A DNA stretch of 36,659 bases, from contig DASWMK010000047.1 of assembly GCA_036399815.1 (NCBI GenBank), forward strand, positions 1-36,659, read 5' to 3'. This document shows, piece by piece, positions 1 to 8,121 of the stretch. Below the pieces are notes generated by a model. That model made no database searches. It saw only the letters and a list, made by a program, of their open reading frames with translations, and had not been told where the DNA came from. The stretch is from Acidimicrobiales bacterium. GTDB lineage: Bacteria; Actinomycetota; Acidimicrobiia; Acidimicrobiales; DASWMK01. The position numbers and the translations under genes were made by a program. Within the stretch, counting starts at the first letter, position 1. Each line of letters opens with the position of its first letter.

Positions 1-1
1 C

Positions 2-403
2 GCGTTCGCGGTCGGCATGGCCCAGGCCGCCCTGGACGCGGCGGTCGCCCACGCCGCCGCCCGGGAGGCGTTCGGCCGGCCCCTGCGCGAGTTCCAGGCC
101 GTCGCCCACCGCCTGGCCGACATGGCCACGGCGACGGCCGCCGCCCGCCTCCTCGTCCACGACGCCGCCCAGGCCGTCGACGCCGGCGACCCGGACGTCA
201 CCACCCGGTCGGCCATGGCCAAGCTGCTCGCCACCGAGACGGCCCAGCGGGTGGTGGACGACGCCGTGCAGCTCCACGGGGCGGCCGGGCTGGAGCGGGG
301 CCACCTGCTGGAGCGCCTGTACCGGGAGGTGCGGGGGCCGAGGATCTACGAGGGAGCGAGCGAGGTGCAGCGCACCGTGATCGCGAGGGGGTTGTACCGG
401 TGA
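2..403 (+). CDS. Acyl-CoA dehydrogenase, C-terminal part (5' end outside window)
   Basis: The reading frame is open from the window edge, so only about the last 133 residues are present. They form the alpha-helical C-terminal domain of a flavin-dependent acyl-CoA dehydrogenase, which introduces the alpha-beta double bond into an acyl-CoA and passes electrons to ETF. Family marks are 'REAFGRPLREFQAV', 'VDDAVQLHGAAGLERG' (normally QxxGGxG) and the terminal 'PRIYEGASEVQRTVIARGL', which aligns with the IYEGTxEIQ motif. The stop overlaps the GTG start of the tryptophan dioxygenase gene, so the two are probably cotranscribed and translationally coupled. The acyl substrate cannot be told from this part. 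Confidence 0.93.
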   Translation, partial: AFAVGMAQAALDAAVAHAAAREAFGRPLREFQAVAHRLADMATATAAARLLVHDAAQAVDAGDPDVTTRSAMAKLLATETAQRVVDDAVQLHGAAGLERGHLLERLYREVRGPRIYEGASEVQRTVIARGLYR

Positions 404-1161
404 GCGACCGACCGTCGTCCAGCTTCGGCGAGGAGGGCGGCCGGCTCAGCTACGGCAGCTACCTCGCGCTCACCGAGCTGCTGGCCGCCCAGCGGACGCT
501 CACCGACGCGCCCGACGAGCTGCTGTTCATCGTCGTCCACCAGGCCTACGAGCTGTGGTTCAAGGTGCTGCTGTGCGAGCTGGAGCGGGCGAGGGACGCC
601 GTCGCCGACGACGACCTGCTCGCCGCCCGCCACCACTTCCGGCGGATCAAGGCGGTCGAGCGGCTGCTGCTCGAGCAGGTCGACGTGATCGAGACGATGG
701 CGCCCGGCGACTTCCTGAAGTTCCGCTCCGAGCTGGCGCCGGCCAGCGGGTTCCAGTCGGTGCAGTTCCGGGAGATCGAGTACGTGTCCGGCCTGAAGGA
801 CGACGGCGCCGTGCTCAGCCGGCTGGCGTCCACCCCGGAGGAGCGGGCCAGGCTCGAGCGGCGCCGGTCCGAGCCGACCCTGTGGGACGCGTTCTGCGGC
901 CTGCTGGAGCGGCGGGGGTCGCCGCCGCTCGCCGAGGTCGTCGCCGGGCACCGCTCCAACGCCGACCTGTTCGAGGTGGCCGAGGCGCTGATCGACCACG
1001 ACGAGGCCATCCTGCTCTGGCGCTTCCGCCACGTCGCCATGGTCGAGCGCCAGATCGGCACGAAGATCGGCACGGGCGGCTCCACCGGGGCCGCCTACCT
1101 GAAGGCGACCCTGGAGAAGCGCTTCTACCCCGAGCTCTGGCAGGTCAGGGCCGAGCTGTAG
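400..1161 (+). CDS. kynA: Tryptophan 2,3-dioxygenase
   Basis: This heme enzyme oxidises L-tryptophan to N-formylkynurenine, the first step of the kynurenine pathway. The 253-aa protein is close to the usual bacterial length. Recognisable parts are 'SYGSYLALTELL' near the N-terminus, 'ELLFIVVHQAYELWFK' with the active-site histidine (H47), 'FLKFRSELAPASGFQS', and 'RHVAMVERQIGTKIGTGGS' with the heme-ligand histidine (H211) and the GTGGS loop. The GTG start overlaps the upstream TGA and is preceded by a GAGGGGG ribosome-binding stretch. No other kynurenine-pathway gene is visible in the window. It converges on the Asp-box gene with only 12 bases between stops. Confidence 0.97.
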   Translation: MSDRPSSSFGEEGGRLSYGSYLALTELLAAQRTLTDAPDELLFIVVHQAYELWFKVLLCELERARDAVADDDLLAARHHFRRIKAVERLLLEQVDVIETMAPGDFLKFRSELAPASGFQSVQFREIEYVSGLKDDGAVLSRLASTPEERARLERRRSEPTLWDAFCGLLERRGSPPLAEVVAGHRSNADLFEVAEALIDHDEAILLWRFRHVAMVERQIGTKIGTGGSTGAAYLKATLEKRFYPELWQVRAEL

Positions 1162-1173
1162 CGGCCCCCGCGC

Positions 1174-2892
1174 TCACCCGCCTCCCGCGCCGGGGATCGG
1201 CTCGGCGTCGACCATGACGTCGGACTGCTGGTGCGGCGGGTTGTTGCCGGGCTCGTTGCGCTCGCCGAAGCGGGCGTCGGTCCAGGCCGGGAAGGCGGTC
1301 CGGGCGTTGACGTCGAGGCCGTTGTAGTCGCCGATGAACGTGCCCAGCCGGAAGGCGAAGTCCGGGTTCCAGGACACCTCGCTCACCCGCCGCGTGCTGT
1401 ACGTCGCCCCGGCGTCGGTCGATACCGACAGCGAGGTGTCGATGCGGAGCGGGCCGTTGTAGCGGCGGTCGAAGTAGGTGACGACCACGGTGCCCTCCGG
1501 CGAGACGGCCAGCCACGGGAACCACTGGTCGTCCTCCGAGGTGCCCGTGAGGTTGCGGGCCGGCGACCAGGTGGCGCCGCCGTCCCTGGACGTCGTCACG
1601 AACACGTCGGTGTTCGTGTCGGTGGGCGAGCCGTTGCGGTTGTCGGCCCAGGTCAGGTACAGGTCGCCGTTGCGGGGGTCGAGGTCGATGTTCCCGTTGG
1701 CGTTGACCCTGGCGCACATGAGGTCGAGCGTCTGGCTGCCGAAGCAGGTCGGGTAGGTGTCGGCGCCGTCGACCACGCGGGTGGCGAGCACCGGGCGGGA
1801 CCACGTCTGGCCGCCGTCGTCGGAGTGGGTGACGAGGTAGCGGTTGAACACCGTGGACGGCGTATTGAAGTTCTCGAAGGCGACGTAGACCCGGCCGGTG
1901 CGGGGGTCCGTCACCGGGATGGCGAACTGGCTCTCGTCGCACTGGCCGTCGGCGTCGCCGAACTGGAACTCGCAGAACGGGGCCCGGCCGTTGATCTCCA
2001 TGCCGGGGCTCCAGCTGCGGCCCTCGTCGTCGGACATCGACAGGTAGATCGGCGCGTCGTTGAAGCCGAGGCCGCCCTCGCCGAAGTCGAAGCGGGTCCA
2101 CACGACGTAGAGGCGGTCGGCGCCGACGTGGTCGGGGTTGGTCCCGGGCAGCAGCTCGACGCCCTCGGGACGGGGACCGGCGGCGATCCACTCCTTGTCG
2201 TGGAAGATCCGGCAGTCCTCGGGGCCGCCGTTGTGGGCCACGATCCCGTCCCCGACGACGAGGCCGGTGCCGGCCGACTCGCCGCCGACCGGGGCGCTCC
2301 ACGTGACGCCCTTGTCGTAGGACCGGCTGACGGCGACGTAGGAGTCGCAGTCGGCCCGGCCGAAGGAGATCACCGCTGAATAGGCCACGCCGGCCCGGTC
2401 GAAGGCGATGGCCGGGTCGCCGGTGCCGAGCATGCGCCGGTCCGGGGTGATGACCTGGGGGATGAACCGGCTGAGGGAGAACGTGCGGCCCTCGTCGAAG
2501 GAGGCGTAGAGCCCCATCACGCTGTCGACCACGTGCTCGTAGTCGTTCGCCCCGACGAGCACGTTCGACGGGTCGGTCGGGTTCACGGCCGCCGCCGTCT
2601 CGTTCTGCGGGAAGCCCTCGCCGCTGCCGTACTGGTCGTCGGTGTCCCGCTTGTTGTCGCCGTTGGCCTGGACGTCGTCGGACGCCCGGGGCGCCGACGC
2701 CGCGCCGGCGGGGACGGCCCGCCCGGTGAGGGTGGCGAGCGACGGGTCGGCCGCGCCGGACAGGCGGGGACGGCCCGGTCCCGGCTGGTAGCCGAAGCGG
2801 CCCGCGGGCGAGGCCTCCGAGACCGTCGGGGCGACGACCACGAGGCCCCCCACGACGAGCGCGATCGCTGCGGACAGGGCACGGACTCGCAT
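1174..2892 (-). CDS. Secreted Asp-box (BNR/sialidase-fold) protein
   Basis: A 572-aa exported protein with an N-terminal signal peptide ('MRVRALSAAIALVVGGLVVV', then an Ala-rich cleavage region near residue 27). The body carries at least five Asp boxes (S-x-D-x-G-x-T-W type): SYDKGVTW, SDDEGRSW, SDDGGQTW, SRDGGATW and STDAGATY. These mark blades of a six-bladed sialidase-like beta-propeller. I do not see a convincing arginine triad or nucleophile Tyr of true sialidases, so an enzymatic role is uncertain. The start is fixed by an AGGAGG at 2899-2904, so a longer upstream extension of the frame is rejected. It shares fold and phrases such as 'DKEWIA' with the larger secreted protein at 30265-32568. 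Confidence 0.85.
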   Translation of the reverse strand: MRVRALSAAIALVVGGLVVVAPTVSEASPAGRFGYQPGPGRPRLSGAADPSLATLTGRAVPAGAASAPRASDDVQANGDNKRDTDDQYGSGEGFPQNETAAAVNPTDPSNVLVGANDYEHVVDSVMGLYASFDEGRTFSLSRFIPQVITPDRRMLGTGDPAIAFDRAGVAYSAVISFGRADCDSYVAVSRSYDKGVTWSAPVGGESAGTGLVVGDGIVAHNGGPEDCRIFHDKEWIAAGPRPEGVELLPGTNPDHVGADRLYVVWTRFDFGEGGLGFNDAPIYLSMSDDEGRSWSPGMEINGRAPFCEFQFGDADGQCDESQFAIPVTDPRTGRVYVAFENFNTPSTVFNRYLVTHSDDGGQTWSRPVLATRVVDGADTYPTCFGSQTLDLMCARVNANGNIDLDPRNGDLYLTWADNRNGSPTDTNTDVFVTTSRDGGATWSPARNLTGTSEDDQWFPWLAVSPEGTVVVTYFDRRYNGPLRIDTSLSVSTDAGATYSTRRVSEVSWNPDFAFRLGTFIGDYNGLDVNARTAFPAWTDARFGERNEPGNNPPHQQSDVMVDAEPIPGAGGG

Positions 2893-2898
2893 GGCGGC

Positions 2899-2904
2899 CC
2901 TCCT
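2899..2904 (-). promoter_or_regulatory. Ribosome binding site that fixes the Asp-box protein start
   Basis: A perfect AGGAGG on the minus strand lies 6 bases before the ATG at 2892, which begins a signal peptide. This decides the start against an in-frame extension reaching 3114. Confidence 0.8.
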
Positions 2905-2965
2905 AGGGTCGCTCCGGACCGTACGCCCGCCGGCCCCCGCTGTCGAGGGGTGGCAGGCTGGCCCG

Positions 2966-4078
2966 GTGAAGCTGCTGGCCGTGGAGCTGCGGCGGGTGGA
3001 GCTGCCGCTCGTCACCCCGTTCCGCACCTCGTTCGGCACCCAGACGGTGCGGCGGGCGCTGCTCGTGCGGGTCGAGGGCGACGGCGCCGAGGGCTGGGGC
3101 GAGTGCGTCGCCATGGAGGAGCCGGCCTACTCGCCGGAGTTCCTCGACGGCGCGGCCGACGTGACCCGCCGGTTCCTGCTGCCGTCGCTGTTCGCGACGG
3201 GCGACGTCACCGCCGCCAGGGTCGCCCTGGCGCTCGCCTGGGTGAAGGGCCACCCGATGGCCAAGGCGGCGGTGGAGGCCGCCGTCCTCGACGCCGAGCT
3301 GCGGGCCTCCGGGACCTCGCTGGCCTCGTTCCTCGGCGGCGTGCGCGACGCCGTCCCCGCCGGGGTCTCGGTCGGCATCCACCCGTCGGTCCCCGAGCTC
3401 CTCGACGCCGTCGCCGGCTACCTCGACGACGGCTACCGGCGGATCAAGCTGAAGATCGAGCCGGGGTGGGACGTCGAGCCGGTGCGGGCCGTGCGGGAGC
3501 GCTTCGGCGACGACGTCCTCCTCCAGGTCGACGCCAACACCGCCTACACGCTCGCCGACGCCCCCCACCTCGCCCGCCTCGACCCGTTCGGGCTGCTGCT
3601 GATCGAGCAGCCCCTGCCCGAGGACGACGTGCGGGGCCACGCCGCGCTGGCCGCCCGCATCCGCACGCCGGTGTGCCTGGACGAGTCGATCACCTCGGCT
3701 CGGGCGGCCGCCGACGCCATCGCCCTCGGCGCCTGCTCGATCGTCAACGTGAAGCCGGGGCGGGTGGGCGGCTACCTCGAGGCCCGCCGGGTGCACGACG
3801 TCTGCGCCGCCAACGGCGTCCCCGTCTGGTGCGGCGGGATGCTCGAGACGGGGATCGGGCGGGCGGCCAACGTCGCCCTCGCCGCCCTGCCCGGGTTCGT
3901 GCTGCCCGGCGACGTCTCGGCCTCCCGCCGGTACTACGAGGTCGACGTCACCCCGCCGTTCGAGCTGGTGGACGGGTGCCTCGCCGTGCCGGCCGGGCCG
4001 GGGATCGGGGTCGACCCCCTCCCCGACGTGCTCGACGAGGTGACGGAGGAGCGCGAGGTCGTCCGACCCCCCGCCTAG
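2966..4078 (+). CDS. menC: o-Succinylbenzoate synthase / N-acylamino acid racemase family enolase
   Basis: A 370-aa enolase-superfamily enzyme of the MenC/NSAR group, the usual size. It dehydrates SHCHC to o-succinylbenzoate in menaquinone synthesis; some relatives racemise N-succinylamino acids. The N-terminal capping domain contains 'VTPFRTSFGTQ' and 'GWGECV'. The barrel shows the catalytic K-x-K (K161/K163 in 'RIKLKIEPG'), metal ligands D189 ('QVDAN'), E214 ('LIEQPL') and D239 ('CLDES'), and K263 ('NVKPGRVGG'). The GTG start at 2966 gives the family N-terminus; the longer frame is an extension into the divergent promoter region. No other men genes are near, so MenC versus racemase activity is not settled by context. 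Confidence 0.9.
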   Translation: MKLLAVELRRVELPLVTPFRTSFGTQTVRRALLVRVEGDGAEGWGECVAMEEPAYSPEFLDGAADVTRRFLLPSLFATGDVTAARVALALAWVKGHPMAKAAVEAAVLDAELRASGTSLASFLGGVRDAVPAGVSVGIHPSVPELLDAVAGYLDDGYRRIKLKIEPGWDVEPVRAVRERFGDDVLLQVDANTAYTLADAPHLARLDPFGLLLIEQPLPEDDVRGHAALAARIRTPVCLDESITSARAAADAIALGACSIVNVKPGRVGGYLEARRVHDVCAANGVPVWCGGMLETGIGRAANVALAALPGFVLPGDVSASRRYYEVDVTPPFELVDGCLAVPAGPGIGVDPLPDVLDEVTEEREVVRPPA

Positions 4079-4089
4079 CATCGCCCGCC

Positions 4090-5763
4090 GTGCCTCGCCC
4101 GGTCCTCGCCTGCCTCGTCGCGCTCGGCCTCGTGGCCGCCGCCTGCTCCGGCTCCGGCTCCGGGTCGGGCGACGGCGGCGGGCGCGGCGGGGCCGCCTCG
4201 TCCTCGACGACGGCGACGACGACGGGCGCGGTCACCGTCGCCGACGTGGCCGTCGAGGAGGGCCCGCACTCGACCCTGTCGGCCGTGCTCACGTTCACGA
4301 CGTCGGTCGCCACCCTTCCGGTCGTCGCCGTGCGGGGCGGCGGGCGGTCGTGGGTGGTGCCGACCAGGGGCGCGTCCGACGAGCACGAGATCCCCCTCGT
4401 CGGGCTCCGGGCCGAGACCGAGTACGAGGTGACGGTGGGCGGGCTCGGGGTCGAGGAGCCGGCCGTCGCCACGTTCACCACCGGCGCCCTGCCCGAGGGG
4501 ATGCCCCGGTTCGAGGTGGTGCGGTCGGACCCGTCCCGGATGGCGCCGGGGGTGACGATGTTCGACGCCATCCCCCTCGGCGGGCCCGACCCGGCGACCA
4601 CGCCGGCGGCCGACGCCCCCGACGCCGGCTGGGTGCTCGCCGTCGACGCCGAGGGCGAGGTCGTCTGGTACTACCGGGCGCCCCAGCCCATCGGCGACGT
4701 CCGCCAGCTGGAGGACGGCCACCTGCTGCTCGAGTACGACAACCTGGGCGCGAGGGAGATCGACGTGCTCGGCACCACCGTGCGGGAGTGGGCCGGGTCC
4801 CTCGTGCGGGGCCGGCTGGCCGAGGACCGCTACGGGCGGCGGATCATCGGCGACGACGCCATCCCCGTCGAGACCGACAGCATCCACCACGAGGTCGGCC
4901 CGCTGCCGGGAGGGAACCTCCTCGCCCTGTCGACCGAGCTGCTCGACGTGCCGTTCCCGGCGCCCCGCTGCGGCGAGGACCCGGCCACCTTCCCCGGCCG
5001 GTACCAGCTGGTGAGCGACGTGGTCGTCGAGTTCGACCCCGACACCGGCGAGGTGGTGGGGGAGTGGCCGCTCGGCGACCTGCTCGACCCGGTGGCCGAC
5101 CCGGCGCAGGCGGCCGTCTGCTCGTTCACGTCGCCGACCATTGTCCCGACGTTCATGTACGCCTCGATGGGCGACGTGAAGGACTGGAGCCACGCCAACT
5201 CGGTCGTGCTCGACGAGGGGCGGGACGCGCTGCTCGTCTCCGTGCGGCACCTGGACGCGGTGATCGCCGTCGACCGGGCGACCGGCGAGCTGCGCTGGCG
5301 CCTCGGGCCGGGCGGGACGCTGCGGATGGAGGGGGACGGGCGCTGGCCGTACCACCAGCACGCCATCCACGTGCTCGACGACGGCGACCTGTTGCTCTAC
5401 GACAACGGGAACGGCCGGCCGGTCCCGCCGGGCACGCCGCCCCAGAGCCGGGCCGTGCGCTACGAGGTCGACGAGGAGGCCGGGACCGTGCGGCAGGTGT
5501 GGGAGTACCCGTCGGTGCTCGACGGGCAGCCGGCGTTCGCGTTCTTCGTCGGCGACGCCGACCCGCTGCCGAACGGGAACGTCCTGATCGACGACGGCGG
5601 CCTCAGCAGCGAGACGACCGAGGTCAGCGCCCGCCTGCTCGAGGTCGACCCGGCCGACGGCCCGAGCGGCGGCGACCCGGTGTGGGAGCTGCGGCTGTAC
5701 GACGACGCCCCCGACTGGGCCGTCTACCGGGCCGAGCGCCTGGCGTCCCTGTACGGCCCCTGA
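4090..5763 (+). CDS. Arylsulfotransferase (ASST)-like lipoprotein
   Basis: A 557-aa predicted lipoprotein. The signal peptide ends in a lipobox-like 'LVAAAC' (Cys19), followed by a Ser/Gly/Thr-rich linker, an Fn3-like domain at about residues 48-135 and an ASST-type beta-propeller. Bacterial arylsulfate sulfotransferases move sulfate from one phenol to another in the periplasm. Candidate active-site residues are H266/H267, H368 ('DWSHANSV'), R386 ('LLVSVRHLDAV') and a His at 422-427 ('YHQHAIH'). The spacing of the first three resembles H252, H356 and R374 of E. coli ASST; the fourth lies nearer than H436 does. The GTG start has a TAGCAT box 8 bases upstream and no Shine-Dalgarno, suggesting a leaderless mRNA. 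Confidence 0.82.
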   Translation: MPRPVLACLVALGLVAAACSGSGSGSGDGGGRGGAASSSTTATTTGAVTVADVAVEEGPHSTLSAVLTFTTSVATLPVVAVRGGGRSWVVPTRGASDEHEIPLVGLRAETEYEVTVGGLGVEEPAVATFTTGALPEGMPRFEVVRSDPSRMAPGVTMFDAIPLGGPDPATTPAADAPDAGWVLAVDAEGEVVWYYRAPQPIGDVRQLEDGHLLLEYDNLGAREIDVLGTTVREWAGSLVRGRLAEDRYGRRIIGDDAIPVETDSIHHEVGPLPGGNLLALSTELLDVPFPAPRCGEDPATFPGRYQLVSDVVVEFDPDTGEVVGEWPLGDLLDPVADPAQAAVCSFTSPTIVPTFMYASMGDVKDWSHANSVVLDEGRDALLVSVRHLDAVIAVDRATGELRWRLGPGGTLRMEGDGRWPYHQHAIHVLDDGDLLLYDNGNGRPVPPGTPPQSRAVRYEVDEEAGTVRQVWEYPSVLDGQPAFAFFVGDADPLPNGNVLIDDGGLSSETTEVSARLLEVDPADGPSGGDPVWELRLYDDAPDWAVYRAERLASLYGP

Positions 5764-5806
5764 TCGGAGCGGCACGGCCCGGCCGGTCGGCTACGCTGGC
5801 CGCTCC

Positions 5807-5880
5807 GGGCCGTTGGCGCAGTTGGTTAGCGCACTTGCATGACGCGCAAGGGGTCGGGGGTTCGAGTCCCTCACGGCCCA
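5807..5880 (+). tRNA. tRNA-Val (anticodon GAC)
   Basis: A full cloverleaf can be drawn. The 7-bp acceptor stem pairs 5807-5813 with 5873-5879. The D stem is GCGC/GCGC (5816-5819 with 5829-5832). The anticodon stem is CTTGC/GCAAG around loop ATGACGC, giving anticodon GAC at 5841-5843 after U33. The T arm has loop TTCGAGT at 5861-5867 with one G-U pair. The discriminator is A5880 and the next bases are CCG, so the final CCA is not encoded in full. G37 is unusual, as Val tRNAs usually have A. A TACGCT box at 5792-5797 is a candidate -10 element. The accessory island begins directly after it. Confidence 0.95.
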
Positions 5881-6663
5881 CCGGAACGCCGCAGGTGAAG
5901 CGCTGTGCGGCCGGGCGCCGTTCGGTGGCATCGCGCAGGGGACCCAAGCGGAGGCGGCTTTCGGCTCCCTGGCCACCCTGGCGGAGGTCGACATGGCCCG
6001 GCGACCCGTGGTCCGGTGGAACGAAGGCGAGCAGCGGTGGAGTGCGCGCGGGAGCCGCTCTGGAGTTGGTTGCCCCGCTCCCGCCTCTCAGGACGGGTGC
6101 GCACCCTCGATGCCGCCATGGTGACCCCGTGGCTGGCGTCGAGGCGCGCCGGCGAAGCGCACCCGATGATCGATCGGCGCACCCGGACGCGGCGGATCCT
6201 CACGCCGTCGCCCACCGAGTCCTCTAGTCCGAGGGCGACGTCGCCGAGAGCGGATTGCAGACCAGCGGCGGCCCGGAGATCTGCGTCGGCGACGAAGTCG
6301 TTGCCCGCCGCCCAGCGCGAGACCTACACCCCGACGGGGCCGCGCGCCTATGTGCGCAACCGCTCACGGGGGACGACGTTGTGGGGTCGCGTTCCACTCG
6401 ATCGCGGTGGTGTGCGCCAAGCTGTTACTTCGATAGGGTGAAGCCGCTCAACTCCGGAGAGCGGCCCGAATCCGGCGACCCGCTAGTCGGCGGCGGGGGC
6501 CCACTCGTAGGCCCCGGCCGCGTGCGCGAGGAGCCGCAAGTCCTTGTCGTCCACGTCAGTTCCACGCGGCCGCTATACAAGGGCACCGTCGGTCCACGGT
6601 AGTGCGGGTCCTGGGCGGCTCGGGGTTGCCGCGTTCAGGTGTGCATGGTGCCTGTGGCGTTCG
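5881..6663. other. Gene-poor, decayed stretch between tRNA-Val and the CBASS operon
   Basis: No intact gene is convincing in these 783 bases. Open frames are short and lack the strong codon bias of the neighbours, and the DNA is less GC-extreme. It contains a frameshifted relaxase-like remnant (separate entry). On the minus strand around 6485-6560 there is a short frame reading 'DDKDLRLLAHAAGAYEW', which resembles the start of small phage or plasmid proteins but stops early. I found no integrase and no copy of the tRNA 3' end. Confidence 0.6.
6090..6435 (+). pseudogene. Remnant of a MobF/TrwC-type conjugative relaxase-helicase
   Basis: Three pieces in the right order, spread over two frames, read like the helicase part of actinobacterial MobF relaxases. 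One frame at about 6106-6172 gives 'WLASRRAGEAHPMI' (compare 'W...R.AGE..PMIA.TR'). A second frame at about 6264-6340 gives 'GPEICVGDEVVARRPARDLHP' (compare 'GxEIRVGDxVVxRxNDR'). The first frame resumes at about 6346 with 'AYVRNRSRGT' (compare 'YVRNGSRGTV'). At least two frameshifts are needed, so this cannot make a protein. The assignment rests on motif memory, not on an alignment. It would be the trace of an integrative conjugative or mobilisable element next to the tRNA. Confidence 0.5.
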
Positions 6664-8121
6664 TCAGTTCGGGATGAGGAACGCTTGCTCGTAGCCGTCG
6701 GCCTTGAGGTCTTCGTAGGTCTGGGTGTCGGGGAGCCGGTCCCATACGTGCCCGAGCAGCAACGAGAACGCTCCCGGCGCCGCGAGGAACAGGTGCACGG
6801 CGGGCGGGCGTAACGACGCGGTGAGCCGGCGAACCTCGTCACGGACGGCGAGCGCGGTGGCCCATGCGTGATCGGCGCCGGTCAGGGCGTGCGAGCCGAT
6901 GCCGGCGGCGAGGTTGAGGCGGAGGAGTCCGGCGGACGGCACATGGGCGGCGAGGTAAGCGGCGGCGGCGTCGCCCGGGTCGGCGGAGATGGCGACGGCG
7001 AGGGCGAGCGGCTCGCCCGGCACCGGATCACGCAGCGGCGTTGGCGTCAGCGTGGGTAGAGCTGGCGGGGTGCGGTCGGTGGACCACAGTTCGCCGGTCT
7101 GGACGGTGGCGACGTGGTAGCCGCGGGTCCGCGCGAGCTGCGCGCCAACGGCGAACCACACCGGCAGCCGCGCCTGCCCGCGAACGAGCACCCGCTTGGT
7201 GTGCAGGGCTCGCTCGGCCGCGGCGAGCTCGTCCCGCAAGACCGTGTTCCACTCCTGGGGTCGGTGCAGGCCGCGGCGGGTGCGGGCCTCGTCACCGACG
7301 AAGCGGTCGACCCAGTCGAGCACGGCCGCGGCGTCGCTGGTGTCTGCCTCGGTGTCCAGCGCCTGGACCACGAGCACTTCCCAGGGGTCGGCGAGCCGGA
7401 GCCCGAGCCGGTCCACCGCGGCATTGACGTCGGCGACCGTCTTCTCCGCCCGCGAGGTCTTCACCCACTCCCGGACCTCGGCGAGACCGAGCCGCACGGC
7501 GGCTTCGGTGGCCTGCAGGCCGAGGCTGATGCTGAGGTGCTGGATGTGCTCGATCCACGCCGCTTCGGACGCGTCGGTGCGCAGGCGCACGCAGTCGAGG
7601 AAGGCGCAGGTCGCCTCCTCGGAGACGCCGAGGTGGTCGGCAAGCTCAACCCGGGCGGCGACGGTGCGTCGGTCGCTCGCGCGCCGGAGCCGGTCTGCGA
7701 CCCGGTCGCGGCGGTCGCGGAGGACGAGGATCGGGTCATTGGGGTCGATCGACCGGTTCGTGATGAGTTGCAGCTCTGGTGTGCGACCTGCCGCGGCGGC
7801 CTGCCCGTAGAAGTAGTGGAAGCGCCCGAGGATGCTGGGGCCGCCGCTCGCGGTCGGACTGGTGAGCCATCCGATCGAGGCCGGCTCGATGGCGGCGACG
7901 GCGGCCTTCACCTGCAGGTACTCGTCGGGGGGTGCCGCGTGCCGGACGACCACGTCGTCGACGTTGCCTGCCTTCGCGGCCTCCACGGCGATGGCGGTGA
8001 TGCCGGAGCGGGGCTGCACCGCCCGCAGCGCGTGGTACCAGGCAATCGCGTGCTGCGTGTCGTCCCCGGTGAGGCGCGCCCCGCTGGCGCTCGGAGGCGG
8101 CGTCGCGCTCGCCAGCGACAT
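6664..8121 (-). CDS. cap4: CBASS effector Cap4: DUF4297-type nuclease fused to SAVED sensor
   Basis: A 485-aa two-domain effector. The N-terminal part (about 15-230) matches the DUF4297/Cap4 endonuclease: 'LTGDDTQHAIAWYHALRAV', 'NVDDVVV' and 'YLQVKAA', the last giving the D...QxK active site of a PD-(D/E)xK nuclease. The C-terminal half (about 260-485) is a SAVED domain, which binds cyclic oligonucleotides; its end 'AVHLFLAAPGAFSLLLG' and 'YEDLKADGYEQAF' is characteristic. In known Cap4 proteins, ligand binding oligomerises SAVED and unleashes indiscriminate DNA cutting that kills the infected cell. Its ATG overlaps the TGA of the TRIP13-like gene, and it is the last gene of the CBASS operon. 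Confidence 0.88.
   Translation of the reverse strand: MSLASATPPPSASGARLTGDDTQHAIAWYHALRAVQPRSGITAIAVEAAKAGNVDDVVVRHAAPPDEYLQVKAAVAAIEPASIGWLTSPTASGGPSILGRFHYFYGQAAAAGRTPELQLITNRSIDPNDPILVLRDRRDRVADRLRRASDRRTVAARVELADHLGVSEEATCAFLDCVRLRTDASEAAWIEHIQHLSISLGLQATEAAVRLGLAEVREWVKTSRAEKTVADVNAAVDRLGLRLADPWEVLVVQALDTEADTSDAAAVLDWVDRFVGDEARTRRGLHRPQEWNTVLRDELAAAERALHTKRVLVRGQARLPVWFAVGAQLARTRGYHVATVQTGELWSTDRTPPALPTLTPTPLRDPVPGEPLALAVAISADPGDAAAAYLAAHVPSAGLLRLNLAAGIGSHALTGADHAWATALAVRDEVRRLTASLRPPAVHLFLAAPGAFSLLLGHVWDRLPDTQTYEDLKADGYEQAFLIPN

Noticed and set aside
2533..4089. Long N-terminal extension of the arylsulfotransferase frame (start at 2533)
   Set aside because: The extension is low-complexity Arg/Gly/Pro sequence lying over the MenC-like gene in another frame. 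The signal peptide and lipobox start at 4090.
5905..6441. 178-aa plus-strand ORF after the tRNA as an intact gene
   Set aside because: Weak codon bias and relaxase motif pieces split with another frame indicate a decayed gene.
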